The notes under the pieces: model-generated
What the model saw: the letters and a program-made list of their open reading frames with translations, nothing else
Told to the model about the DNA's origin: nothing
Databases searched by the model: none
In this document: one piece after another, positions 24,748 through 33,468 of the stretch
How the letters are laid out: each line of letters opens with the position of its first letter
How positions within the stretch are numbered: the first letter of the stretch is position 1
Translations under genes and position numbers: made by a program
NCBI GenBank assembly: GCA_035934235.1
Contig: DASYYB010000016.1
Coordinates: 1-64,000 of the forward strand
DNA length: 64,000 nucleotides
Direction of reading: 5' to 3'
Source: REEB95 sp035934235
Lineage (GTDB): Bacteria; Pseudomonadota; Alphaproteobacteria; ATCC43930; CGMCC-115725

Positions 24748-26202
24748 ATGCCATACGATGCATCCGAATCCGTGCAAAACCTCCTGATCGACGGCAAGCG
24801 CGTTCCCGCGACGTCCGGCAAGACCTTCGACACGCTCAATCCGGCAACCGAAGCGATCATCGCCCGCGTCGCCGAAGCCGATGCGGGCGACGTCGACACA
24901 GCCGTTCGCTCGGCGCGCGCCGCCTTCGAAGGCCGGTGGGGCCGCATGCGCGCGTCCGAGCGCGGCCAGCTCCTGATGAAGTTCGGCGAGCTTATTCGTC
25001 AGCACCAGGACGAGCTGACGGCGCTCGAGAGCCTCGACTCCGGGAAGCCGATCTCGGCGATCAAGCGCCAGGACATGCCGGCTGTGCTCGACACGATCAC
25101 CTATTACGCGGGTTGGGCCGACAAGATTCATGGCCAGGTCATACCGGCGCGCACCGACGCGCTCACCTACACCCTGCGTGAGCCGATCGGCGTCGTCGGC
25201 GCGATCGTGCCGTGGAACTTCCCGCTGATGATCGGCATGTGGAAGATTGCGCCTGCGCTGGCTTGCGGCTGCACCGTCGTGTTGAAACCGGCGGAATTGA
25301 CACCCCTCACCGCGCTAAGGATCGGCGAGCTGGCGCTCGAAGCCGGATTGCCGTCCGGCGTTCTCAACGTAGTGCCCGGCTTCGGCAAAACCGCCGGACA
25401 GGCGCTCGTCGATCATCCTGACGTCGACAAGATCACCTTCACCGGCTCCCCCGGCGTCGGCAGGCAGATCTTGCGCGGTGCGGCGGGCAACCTGAAGCAC
25501 GTGACGCTGGAGCTCGGCGGCAAGTCCGCGAACATCATCTTCCCGGACGCCGACCTCGACGCTGCCGTGAACGCGGCCGGATCCGGCATCTTCTTCAACG
25601 CCGGCCAGGTTTGCTCGGCCGGTTCGCGCATTCTCGTGCATGAAAGCATCTACGACGAAATCGTCGAGCGGCTCGTCGCACGCGCCAAATCGGTTCGGGT
25701 CGGCGATCCGAGAAGCCCGTCGACGTCAATGGGCCCGCTGATCTCGACAACGCAAATGAAACGCGTGCTCGATTACATCGATATCGGCAAGAAAGAAGGT
25801 GCGCAAATTGCCACCGGCGGCGGCCGTCTCGGGACATCCGGCTATTTCGTGGCACCGACCGTGTTCGCGAACGTGGAGCACGGGATGCGGATTTCCCAAG
25901 AGGAAATCTTCGGCCCAGTCGCTGCCGTCGTGAAGTTCAAGGATGACGAGGACGCAATCCGGCTTGCCAACGGCACGAGCTTCAGCCTCGCCGCGGGCGT
26001 CTGGAGCGCCGATATCGCGCGCGTGCATCACTTCGCCAATCGGCTGAAAGCCGGCACGGTCTGGATCAACACCTATGGTCCGACCGACGTCCGCCTGCCT
26101 TGGGGCGGCGCGCGGGATTCTGGCTTTGGCCGCGAGCACGGCGACGCTGCGATCGAGAACTTCACCGAGCCCAAGACGGTCTGGATCAACACCCGCCGGT
26201 AA
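24748..26202 (+). CDS. NAD(P)-dependent aldehyde dehydrogenase
   Basis: 484 residues, class 1/2 ALDH. Cofactor-binding VVGAIVPWNFPLMI (149-162), FTGSPGVGRQI (231-241), general base Glu255 (LELGGKS) and catalytic Cys289 (NAGQVCSAGSR), then the EEIFGPVAAV motif. It oxidises an aldehyde to the acid; the substrate is not predictable (betaine-, aryl- or aliphatic aldehyde). TTGAGGTGG precedes ATG 24748. It is divergent from the ModE-type regulator and presumably controlled by it. Confidence 0.94.
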   Translation: MPYDASESVQNLLIDGKRVPATSGKTFDTLNPATEAIIARVAEADAGDVDTAVRSARAAFEGRWGRMRASERGQLLMKFGELIRQHQDELTALESLDSGKPISAIKRQDMPAVLDTITYYAGWADKIHGQVIPARTDALTYTLREPIGVVGAIVPWNFPLMIGMWKIAPALACGCTVVLKPAELTPLTALRIGELALEAGLPSGVLNVVPGFGKTAGQALVDHPDVDKITFTGSPGVGRQILRGAAGNLKHVTLELGGKSANIIFPDADLDAAVNAAGSGIFFNAGQVCSAGSRILVHESIYDEIVERLVARAKSVRVGDPRSPSTSMGPLISTTQMKRVLDYIDIGKKEGAQIATGGGRLGTSGYFVAPTVFANVEHGMRISQEEIFGPVAAVVKFKDDEDAIRLANGTSFSLAAGVWSADIARVHHFANRLKAGTVWINTYGPTDVRLPWGGARDSGFGREHGDAAIENFTEPKTVWINTRR

Positions 26203-26266
26203 GCGGCCGCGGGCACAGCCCCTAGACCGCGGGAATTTCCTTTGTTATCCATCCCGTCACGCGGGT

Positions 26267-26295
26267 GACGCCGTCGGTCCAAGACCGACGGCGTC
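26267..26295 (+). other. Strong hairpin in groES leader
   Basis: Perfect 13-bp arms GACGCCGTCGGTC / GACCGACGGCGTC around a CAA loop, 34 nt upstream of the groES ATG. No T-run follows, so it is not a standard terminator for the aldehyde dehydrogenase gene. It may be a 5'-UTR stability or regulatory structure, or an operator. Confidence 0.55.
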
Positions 26296-26329
26296 GGCCG
26301 TTGGCTCGTCGTACCCCAGGGAGACATGC

Positions 26330-26638
26330 ATGAAGTTCCGCCCGTTGCACGATCGCGTCGTGGTCCGCCGCCTGAAGCAGGAGGAAAAGACCGCCGGCGG
26401 GATCATCATCCCCGACACCGCCCAGGAAAAGCCGCAGGAAGGCGAAGTGGTCGCGGTCGGGCCGGGCGCCCGTGACGACGATGGCAAGCTGCATCCGCCC
26501 GAGGTCAAGGCCGGCGACCGCGTGCTGTTCGGCAAATGGTCCGGCACCGAGATCAAGCTCGACGGTAACGAGCTGCTCGTGATGAAGGAAAGCGACCTCA
26601 TGGGCATTCTCGAAGGCAAAGCCGCCAAGAAGAAGTAA
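26330..26638 (+). CDS. groES: Co-chaperonin GroES
   Basis: 102 residues of the Cpn10 fold: FRPLHDRVVVRRLKQEEKTAGGIIIPDTAQEKPQEG (start and mobile loop) and a C-terminal ELLVMKESDLMGILE. It caps GroEL during protein folding. ATG 26330 follows CCCAGGGAGAC. No groEL follows: the next gene, 106 bp on, is cueR. No CIRCE element (HrcA site) was noticed upstream. It may pair with a GroEL encoded elsewhere, or be an additional paralogue as in rhizobia with several groE copies. Confidence 0.96.
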   Translation: MKFRPLHDRVVVRRLKQEEKTAGGIIIPDTAQEKPQEGEVVAVGPGARDDDGKLHPPEVKAGDRVLFGKWSGTEIKLDGNELLVMKESDLMGILEGKAAKKK

Positions 26639-26686
26639 CGCCCTCGCCGAACCGGCGCGCCGCCGGCCGACCGCTTCCGATCCGCC

Positions 26687-26717
26687 TTGACCTTCCAGTC
26701 ACTGGAACCCTTATAAC
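26687..26717 (+). promoter_or_regulatory. CueR-type promoter/operator
   Basis: -35 TTGACC (26687-26692) and -10 TATAAC (26712-26717) separated by 19 bp, the over-long spacer diagnostic of MerR-family control. The spacer holds the dyad CCTTCCAG-TCA-CTGGAACC, close to known CueR sites. It would drive cueR and copA as one transcript. Confidence 0.82.
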
Positions 26718-26744
26718 CAGGGTGTTCCATCGGCGAGGCGTGCC

Positions 26745-27140
26745 ATGAATATCGGCGAAGTCGCGGCCCAGGCCGGCGTCCCGGCCAAGACCATCCGCTA
26801 TTACGAGAGCGTCGGACTGATCCCCGCGGCGGCACGGCGCGACAACGGCTACCGCAGCTACGACCAGACCGATCTGCATACGTTGCGCTTCATCCATCGC
26901 GCGCGCGAATTGGGATTTTCGGTAGCAGAAGTCGAGGACCTGCTGGCGTTGTGGCGCAACAAGCGGCGCAAGAGCGAAGCAGTCAAGGTGATCGCGCTCG
27001 GCAAGATTGCCGAGATCGAGCACAAGATCGCGGCGCTCGAAACCATGAAGCGCACCATCCGGCACTTGACGGCGCATTGTCACGGCGACGCGCGCCCCGA
27101 CTGTCCGATCCTCGACGATCTGGCTGGCGACCGTGCCTGA
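26745..27140 (+). CDS. cueR: Copper-responsive MerR-family regulator CueR
   Basis: 131 residues. N-terminal MerR HTH (MNIGEVAAQAGVPAKTIRYYE, SVGLIPAAARRDNGYRSY), a dimerisation coiled coil (~80-110), then the Cu(I)-binding loop with Cys112 and Cys120 (CHGDARPDC), the same positions as in E. coli CueR. It activates its own operon by DNA distortion across the 19-bp spacer. The copper ATPase gene begins inside the last codons (8-bp overlap). Confidence 0.94.
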   Translation: MNIGEVAAQAGVPAKTIRYYESVGLIPAAARRDNGYRSYDQTDLHTLRFIHRARELGFSVAEVEDLLALWRNKRRKSEAVKVIALGKIAEIEHKIAALETMKRTIRHLTAHCHGDARPDCPILDDLAGDRA

Positions 27141-29445
27141 CAGCCCCTCAGCAAGCCGCGCGCGCGACCCAGTTTGCGGCATGACCGTCGATCCGTCCGC
27201 GACGCCGCATCGCGCGCATCATCACGGCGCGGATTATTTCTTCTGCAATGCCGGTTGCCGCATGCAATTCATCGAGGCACCTGAAAAATATCTCGCGCTC
27301 GCCGCGTCAGTGCACGCAGTACCCCCGGGCGCGAGGTGGACCTGTCCGATGCATCCCGAAATCGTGCGCGATGCGCCGGGCGCCTGTCCGATCTGCGGCA
27401 TGGCGCTCGAGCCGACGATACCGGCCGCGACAACGGAACCGAATCCCGAGCTTACCCACATGATGCGGCGGCTGTGGGTTGGCGCGGCGCTGGCCTTGCC
27501 GGTCGTGGTGCTCGACATGGGCGGTCACTGGCCAGCGACCGATCTACATCGGTTCATTGCGCCGCACGTGTCGGTTTGGATTCAGTGCGCGTTGGCGACG
27601 CCGGTCGTGTGGTGGGCCGGCTGGCCATTCTTCCAGCGCGGCTGGGCCTCGTTCATCAGCCGCAACCTCAATATGTTTTCGCTGATCGCGCTCGGCGTCG
27701 GCGCGGCATACGGGTACAGCCTGGCCGCGACAGTCGCACCACAGCTCTTTCCGGCGGATCTGCGTGGCGCCGACGGAATGGTCGCGGTTTATTACGAAGC
27801 CGCCGCAGTCATCACGGTGCTCGTCCTATTGGGGCAGGTTCTGGAGTTGCGCGCGCGCGAACGCACTGGCGGCGCGATCCGCGCCCTGCTCGACCTTGCG
27901 CCTAAGATTGCCCGGCGCCTGCGCGACGACGGCAGCGACGAGGCGATCGCGCTCGACCAGGTGCAGGTCGGCGATCGTCTGCGCATCCGGCCGGGCGACA
28001 GCGTACCGGTCGACGGCAGTGTCCTCGCGGGCGCGAGCGCCGTCGATGAATCCATGATGACCGGCGAGGCCATGCCGGTCGAAAAAGCGCCGGGCGACAA
28101 ATTGATCGGCGGCACGATCAACGGCACCGGCGGCCTGGTAATGCGCGCGGAGAAAATCGGCGCCGAGACGGTGCTGGCGCGCATCGTGCAGATGGTCGCG
28201 GCGGCGCAACGCAGCCGCGCGCCGATCCAGCGGCTGGCAGACATCGTCGCCGCTTGGTTCGTGCCGGCGGTCGTCGGCATCGCCGCGATCGCCTTTGCCG
28301 GCTGGCTCGTTTGGGGGCCGGCGCCAGCCGTCGCCCATGCGCTGATCGCGGCGGTTTCGGTCCTCATCATCGCCTGCCCATGCGCGCTCGGCTTGGCGAC
28401 GCCGATGTCGGTCATGGTCGGTGTCGGCAAAGGCGCGTCCATCGGCGTACTGATCAGGAACGCCGAGGCGCTGGAGCGGTTCGAGACAGTCGACACGCTG
28501 GTCGTCGACAAGACCGGCACCTTGACCGAGGGCAAGCCGCGCGTCGTTGCCATCGTGACCGCCGCAGGATTCGACGAGAGCGCCGTCCTGTCTCTCGCGG
28601 CCAGTCTCGAACGCGCAAGCGAGCATCCGCTCGCGACCGCCATCATATCCGCTGCCGTGCAACGCGGCCTGGGCATGCGCGAAGTCATGGATTTCCGTGC
28701 ACACGCCGGCCAGGGCGTCACCGGCCGCATCGACGGCCACCCGATCACGGTTGGCAACGCCGCATTGCTCGACAAACTCAGCATCGCCGTCGGCGACCTT
28801 GCGGGACGCGCTGAAGCATTCCGGCGCGACGGCGCCACAATCATGTTCGTTACAGTCGACGATCGTGTCGCCGGCTTGATCGCGGTCGCCGATCCGATCA
28901 AAGCGACGACACCCACCGCGCTGGCGCAGTTGCGCGCCGACGACCTCCGCATCGTCATGTTGACCGGCGACAATCGCACCGCTGCGCAAGCAGTCGCCGC
29001 CGCGCTCGGCATCGCCGAAGTCGAAGCTGACGTGCTGCCGGAACAAAAGCACGCGGTCGTGCGGCGTCTGATGCGCGAGGGCCGCATCGTCGCCATGGCC
29101 GGCGACGGCATCAACGATGCGCCGGCCCTGGCCGAGGCCGATGTCGGCATCGCCATGGGCACCGGCACCGACATTGCCATCGAAAGCGCCGGCGTCACGC
29201 TGGTCAAAGGCGATCTCGCCGGCATCGCACGGGCGCGGCGCTTGAGCCGCGCCACGATGCGCAACATTCGGCAGAACCTGGCGCTCGCCTTCGTCTATAA
29301 CGTGCTCGGCATTCCCTTAGCTGCCGGCATCCTCTATCCGACCTTCGGACTGCTGCTCAGTCCGGTCGTGGCAGCGGCGGCGATGAGCTTCAGCTCGCTG
29401 TCGGTGGTGAGCAACGCGCTGCGGTTGCGCTGGACGCGGCTCTAG
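27133..29445 (+). CDS. copA: Copper-translocating P1B-type ATPase
   Basis: 770 residues from GTG 27133, overlapping cueR by 8 bp. Instead of the usual HMA domains the N-terminus has a YHS motif (DPVCGMTVD, 12-20, with a downstream FCNAGC) and a heavy-metal-binding CPMHPEI...CPICGMALEP pair (~75-100). The core has eight TM helices with CPC (Cys415-Pro-Cys417), the phosphorylated Asp459 in DKTGTLTEG, a SEHPLA nucleotide-binding motif and GDGINDAPALAEADVGIAMGTG. It exports Cu(I) from the cytosol. The CueR control region upstream supports copper over silver-only or zinc specificity. Confidence 0.95.
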   Translation: MPDSPSASRARDPVCGMTVDPSATPHRAHHHGADYFFCNAGCRMQFIEAPEKYLALAASVHAVPPGARWTCPMHPEIVRDAPGACPICGMALEPTIPAATTEPNPELTHMMRRLWVGAALALPVVVLDMGGHWPATDLHRFIAPHVSVWIQCALATPVVWWAGWPFFQRGWASFISRNLNMFSLIALGVGAAYGYSLAATVAPQLFPADLRGADGMVAVYYEAAAVITVLVLLGQVLELRARERTGGAIRALLDLAPKIARRLRDDGSDEAIALDQVQVGDRLRIRPGDSVPVDGSVLAGASAVDESMMTGEAMPVEKAPGDKLIGGTINGTGGLVMRAEKIGAETVLARIVQMVAAAQRSRAPIQRLADIVAAWFVPAVVGIAAIAFAGWLVWGPAPAVAHALIAAVSVLIIACPCALGLATPMSVMVGVGKGASIGVLIRNAEALERFETVDTLVVDKTGTLTEGKPRVVAIVTAAGFDESAVLSLAASLERASEHPLATAIISAAVQRGLGMREVMDFRAHAGQGVTGRIDGHPITVGNAALLDKLSIAVGDLAGRAEAFRRDGATIMFVTVDDRVAGLIAVADPIKATTPTALAQLRADDLRIVMLTGDNRTAAQAVAAALGIAEVEADVLPEQKHAVVRRLMREGRIVAMAGDGINDAPALAEADVGIAMGTGTDIAIESAGVTLVKGDLAGIARARRLSRATMRNIRQNLALAFVYNVLGIPLAAGILYPTFGLLLSPVVAAAAMSFSSLSVVSNALRLRWTRL

Positions 29446-30090
29446 CTATTTCTCGAAGTCGGGCTGTTGATCCGGCGCCGCGCGTTTGAACGGATCGAGC
29501 CGCATGCAATTGCCGAACACCCGGACGATGGTCGGAAACGGCGTCATGTCGAAGCTCGGATAGCGCCGCGCATTGAACATCTGTGGCACCAGGCAGATAT
29601 CGGCGAGGCCGGGCGCGTCGCCATGGCAGAAATCGCCGGTGCGCCGGTCGCGCAGCATCGGTTCGATCGCCTCGAAGCCCAGCCTGATCCAGTGATTGAA
29701 CCAGGTTTCGACCGTCTTCTCGTCGTGACCGAGCGGCTTCGCGAGGTAGCGCAGCACGCGCAGATTGTCGAGCGGATGGATGTCGGCGGCGATGATCTGC
29801 GCCAGCGCGCGCACGCGCGCCCGGTCCTCGGGACCTTCGGGCAGGAATTCGGGCGACGGATGGATCTCGTCGAGATATTCGATAATCGCCAGCGACTGGA
29901 CGAAGCGCGTGTCCCCGTCTTCGAGTAGCGGCACGAGGCCTTGCGGATTTTTGGCGAGATAATCGGGCGTGCGTTGCTCGTTCTTGCGTAGATGCACGAA
30001 GGCCTGCTCGTAGGACAGCCGCTTGAGATTGAGAGCGATGCGCACCCGAAACGCCGCCGATGACCGAAAATAGCCGTGGAGTTTGAGCAT
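29446..30090 (-). CDS. maiA: Maleylacetoacetate isomerase (zeta-class glutathione S-transferase)
   Basis: 214 residues. The N-terminal thioredoxin-like GST domain carries the zeta-class motif YFRSSAAFRVRIALNLK (catalytic Ser-Ser) and NPQGLVPLLEDG. The C-terminal helical domain has DIHPLDNLRVLRYL and GDAPGLADICLVPQ. It isomerises maleylacetoacetate to fumarylacetoacetate in tyrosine/homogentisate breakdown, using glutathione as cofactor. The stop abuts the copA stop (convergent). The divergent MarR gene, 138 bp upstream, may regulate it. Confidence 0.93.
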   Translation of the reverse strand: MLKLHGYFRSSAAFRVRIALNLKRLSYEQAFVHLRKNEQRTPDYLAKNPQGLVPLLEDGDTRFVQSLAIIEYLDEIHPSPEFLPEGPEDRARVRALAQIIAADIHPLDNLRVLRYLAKPLGHDEKTVETWFNHWIRLGFEAIEPMLRDRRTGDFCHGDAPGLADICLVPQMFNARRYPSFDMTPFPTIVRVFGNCMRLDPFKRAAPDQQPDFEK

Positions 30091-30228
30091 CGGGCGCCTC
30101 GCCGTTTGAGTTCCGTGGTTGTCGTCGCCGTGATCCGTCCCGTCAAGCAGCGGCCGCGGCCGCCGGGCGGTCCTTGACGTCGGTGCCCAAAAGGCGCGAC
30201 GGTTAACAATGAAACTAATTTTTCGGGG

Positions 30229-30723
30229 GTGGTAGTGGCAGAAACCCGTACGACGCCTGCATTCACGATCGAACAGTTTCTGCCCTTTCGCCTCTCAGTA
30301 CTGAGTAATCGGCTGACGCGAGCCTCGGCCCGCGTCTATTCGCGGCGGTTCCGGCTGTCGGCGCCTGAATGGCGAACGATGGCGGTTCTCGGCCGTTACG
30401 GCGCGATGACCGCCAACAGCGTCGTCGACCGGACCGCGATGGACAAGGTGCGCGTCAGCCGAGCGGTGGCGCGGTTGACCGCGGCCGGTCATCTCACGCG
30501 GCGCGTCGATCCGGCGGACCATCGGCGAGCAATTCTCGATCTGACGCCGCAAGGCACGACAACCTATCAGCAGATCGTGCCGTGGCTGCGCGCCTTCCAG
30601 GACGAAATACTCGCCACGCTCGAGCCCGGCGAGCGCGACGCGCTTGAGACCATGCTGGTGAAATTGGAGCAGCGGAGCGTCGCGATGGCGCAGACGCGTG
30701 CGGCGGATGACGCCGCCAGCTAG
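30229..30723 (+). CDS. MarR-family transcriptional regulator
   Basis: 164 residues. Winged HTH with MarR features: SAPEWRTMAVLGRYGAMTANSVVDRTAMDKVRVSRAVARL and the wing VDPADHRRAILDLTPQG. GTG 30229 or GTG 30235 is the start; TCGGGGG lies just ahead. Divergent from maiA, it is a candidate regulator of aromatic amino-acid catabolism. The A+T-rich stretch GGTTAACAATGAAACTAATT before the start is the probable promoter/operator. Confidence 0.88.
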   Translation: MVVAETRTTPAFTIEQFLPFRLSVLSNRLTRASARVYSRRFRLSAPEWRTMAVLGRYGAMTANSVVDRTAMDKVRVSRAVARLTAAGHLTRRVDPADHRRAILDLTPQGTTTYQQIVPWLRAFQDEILATLEPGERDALETMLVKLEQRSVAMAQTRAADDAAS

Positions 30724-32385
30724 CTAGCGCAGCTGGCCGCCGATCCGGCCGCCGAAGATCGGCATGTCGAGTTCGAGTGTGCGGGTTTTCTGTTCGACCG
30801 GATAATTCGGCCGATAGATCGTGAACGATCGGTCGGTGCGCCCCATCGTGCCGCCGATCGTGAAATGCGCAACCGGCGTGAAATCGGGGCCGGCCAGCAC
30901 GTCGGCCAGGCGGTGCATCTCGGTCAGGTCGGCCCAGAAACCATCCTGCGCCACAACCAGATCGATGCCGAGAGTCCGGATCAGCGCCGCGATCTGTGCC
31001 TGCGAATAGTCCGCCTCGCCGACGCCGCGGCGCCGTTCGATGGCGATACGTAGCAATAGCTTGTCAGCGCGGATCGTCGAGATATCGCGGCGGTCCTCGC
31101 GCATGCGCAGGTCAAAAACGAAATTGCCGTCGCGATAGCCGGAGAACAGGACACGCGCATTGGCCGGCACGCCGTCGGCAACGTAGTCAGCCAGGTGCTT
31201 GTAACCGATGACCGTCGGCACTGGATCGTAGGCGACGGTCCAGGCAAACACTCCCGCGCCGACCGCAAGCGCCACGATGCCGCCGATGCGGCGCGGCAGC
31301 AACCGATCGAGCGCACACGCCGCGAGAACGGCAAGCGGCGGCAGCGCGGTCATCAGGTGACGTGGCTCGCGCACCGCGATCGCCGTGAAAAATGCATAGC
31401 CGATGAACGTCCAGCCGAGTAGCAGCCACGCCGGCCAACCTTTGAGCGCCGGAATCCGTCCGGCGACGAACGCGACGAGGCCGGCGACGGCAAGGCCGAG
31501 CACCGGCCAGCCGACGATCTGCGGCAACAGCACCGGATAAAAGGACCACGCGGCGAAGCTCCAGCGCGGCAACTCGCCGCTGAGGTCGGCGGCCGATTGC
31601 AGATTGGCCGAGCCGAACGTGAACAACAGACCGATTGCCGGCAGCGCGCCAACCGCGGCCGCGGCCGCGGTCCACCACAAACGGCGGCCGCGCAGCAGCG
31701 ATCGGCCGCGCGCGGCAATCAATGTCAGCAACAATGCCGCGACAACGAACGCGACGTTATACTTCGTGTAGAGCGCGGCAAGCAGCAACACCGCGGCTAG
31801 CGCCAGATCGCGACCGCGATCGAATTTCAAAAAGCGCGCAAAGGCGTAAATGCCCCAGACCAGCCACGCCATCGCCGGAATGTCGAGCATGACCTGCCGG
31901 CCCCACAGCGCGACTTCCGGCATGCCCATCAGCATGAGCGCCGCGCCGAGCGCAGCCGGCCGCGACGCCCATAGGCGCGTCAAACGATAAAGACCGAGGC
32001 CGAGCAGCACGTAGAACAGCACCACGGTCGCCTGCGCCGCAAACTGCGTGACGCCGAGCACGGCGAAGGCGACGGCCTCGAAGACGTAGAACAGCGGCGG
32101 ATAGAACAGGATCGAAAGCGACGGATATTGCAGGTAGTAGCTCTCGGCCCACGTCACCGGATGACGCGGCAATGCGGCGATCAGGTCCTTGAGGAACGCG
32201 CCATTGAGTGCATGGCGCGGTGCGTCGCTCCACGCGAAGTCGCCGTCGAACGGCGACGTCGCCAGCAGCACGCTACCGGCGACGACGATCGCGACATAAG
32301 GCGCGAGCCGGCATGCAAGACGCAGCCAGCCCTTCGCGGACTTTGCCCCGCGCCACCCCGCATCCGCCGTCGACGGCGAAACCAT
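30724..32385 (-). CDS. Glycosyltransferase family 39 (ArnT/PMT-like) membrane protein
   Basis: 553 residues from ATG 32385 (GGGAG upstream; the longer frame overlaps the aroQ promoter). About 12 TM helices; GT-C fold with an acidic DAPRHALNGAFLKDL segment after TM1 (catalytic Asp region) and a LFYPPLFYVFEAVAF helix typical of dolichyl/undecaprenyl-phosphate-dependent transferases. The C-terminal ~150 residues are soluble and periplasmic. It transfers a sugar from a polyprenyl-P donor to lipid A or another acceptor; the substrate is unknown. Divergent from aroQ by 131 bp. Confidence 0.85.
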   Translation of the reverse strand: MVSPSTADAGWRGAKSAKGWLRLACRLAPYVAIVVAGSVLLATSPFDGDFAWSDAPRHALNGAFLKDLIAALPRHPVTWAESYYLQYPSLSILFYPPLFYVFEAVAFAVLGVTQFAAQATVVLFYVLLGLGLYRLTRLWASRPAALGAALMLMGMPEVALWGRQVMLDIPAMAWLVWGIYAFARFLKFDRGRDLALAAVLLLAALYTKYNVAFVVAALLLTLIAARGRSLLRGRRLWWTAAAAAVGALPAIGLLFTFGSANLQSAADLSGELPRWSFAAWSFYPVLLPQIVGWPVLGLAVAGLVAFVAGRIPALKGWPAWLLLGWTFIGYAFFTAIAVREPRHLMTALPPLAVLAACALDRLLPRRIGGIVALAVGAGVFAWTVAYDPVPTVIGYKHLADYVADGVPANARVLFSGYRDGNFVFDLRMREDRRDISTIRADKLLLRIAIERRRGVGEADYSQAQIAALIRTLGIDLVVAQDGFWADLTEMHRLADVLAGPDFTPVAHFTIGGTMGRTDRSFTIYRPNYPVEQKTRTLELDMPIFGGRIGGQLR

Positions 32386-32516
32386 CCAGTCCGTTCTCCC
32401 GCTCTGCCGGCGCGATCCTATGAAGCGAAAGTTAAGATCGGCGAAACGGGATGATTGCGCGTCGTTAACCCGTGCTATAAGCCTTTTTCCGACAAGGCAT
32501 TTCGGGGGCAACCGCG

Positions 32517-32969
32517 GTGGCCGGCGCGACCATCTTGATCCTCAACGGTCCGAATCTGAACCTGCTCGGAGTGCGCGAGCCGGAAACCTATGGCCGCGAC
32601 ACGCTCGCCGACATCGAAGAGGCGTGCATGGAGCGCGGCTCGGTGCTCGGCCTGACGGTCGATTTCCGCCAGACCAACGTCGAAGGCCAGCTCGTCGAGT
32701 GGATCCAGGAAGCGCGCGAGAACGCCGACGGCATCGTCATCAATCCCGCCGGTTACACCACGACGTCGGTGGCGATCCTCGACGCCCTGCTCGCGGCGGA
32801 GCTGCCGATCATCGAGGTGCACCTGTCCAACATCCATCGCCGCGAGCCCTTCCGCCATGACTCGCTGGTGAGCCGCGCCGCAACCGGCGTGATCTGCGGC
32901 CTGGGCGCGCAGGGCTATCTGCTCGCGCTCGAGGCGATGGCGCGACTGCTCGAAGCCGATAACGACTGA
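32517..32969 (+). CDS. aroQ: 3-dehydroquinate dehydratase, type II
   Basis: 150 residues, the typical length. ILILNGPNLNLLGVREPETYG holds the catalytic Tyr/Arg loop, followed by FRQTNVEG, INPAGYTTTSVAILDAL and EVHLSNIHRREPFRH with the catalytic His. It converts 3-dehydroquinate to 3-dehydroshikimate. The start is GTG 32517 after GGGGGCAACC. It is the first gene of aroQ-accB-accC-aat, an arrangement common in alphaproteobacteria. Confidence 0.96.
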   Translation: MAGATILILNGPNLNLLGVREPETYGRDTLADIEEACMERGSVLGLTVDFRQTNVEGQLVEWIQEARENADGIVINPAGYTTTSVAILDALLAAELPIIEVHLSNIHRREPFRHDSLVSRAATGVICGLGAQGYLLALEAMARLLEADND

Positions 32970-32980
32970 TCCGGGGTTCG

Positions 32981-33424
32981 ATGACCAAACAAAGTGAGTT
33001 GACGGTTGATGGCGATCTCGTTCGCGAGCTTGCTACGCTGCTCGAAGAGACCGGCCTAAGCGAAATCGAATACGCGCAAGGGGATCGCCGCATCCGTGTC
33101 GTGCGCAACGCGCCGACGGTGCCGGCGGTGACCGTGTCAATGCCACCGCCGTCGGCTCCCGCCGGCGCGCCGGTCGCCGGAGCCGAACCGGTCGGCGCGG
33201 TCAAGGCGCCGATGGTCGGCACCGCCTATCTCGCGCCGCAACCTGGCGCCGCGCGCTTCGTCAACGTCGGCGACCAAGTGCGCGAGGGACAGCCGCTGCT
33301 GGTCATCGAAGCGATGAAGGTGATGAATCAGATTCAGGCGCCGCGCAGCGGCCAGGTGAAGGAGATCCTGGTCGCCGACGGCACGCCGGTCGAATTCGGC
33401 CAGATCCTGATTGTTCTGGAGTAG
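32981..33424 (+). CDS. accB: Biotin carboxyl carrier protein of acetyl-CoA carboxylase
   Basis: 147 residues. N-terminal helical segment (LVRELATLLEETGLSEIEY), a Pro/Ala linker (~45-75), then the biotinyl domain with biotinylated Lys113 in EAMKVMNQI and the APMVGTAY entry loop. It carries biotin between AccC and the AccAD carboxyltransferase, in the first step of fatty-acid synthesis. It starts 11 nt after aroQ; accC follows 44 nt on. bioA at the right edge belongs to the biotin supply. Confidence 0.97.
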   Translation: MTKQSELTVDGDLVRELATLLEETGLSEIEYAQGDRRIRVVRNAPTVPAVTVSMPPPSAPAGAPVAGAEPVGAVKAPMVGTAYLAPQPGAARFVNVGDQVREGQPLLVIEAMKVMNQIQAPRSGQVKEILVADGTPVEFGQILIVLE

Positions 33425-33468
33425 GCGCGTTGCAATGCCGGACGCCGTGACGACGGGCATAAGCTGAC

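Noticed and set aside
27792..29267. Two long minus-strand frames opposite copA
   Set aside because: Antisense to a protein with intact P-type ATPase motifs.
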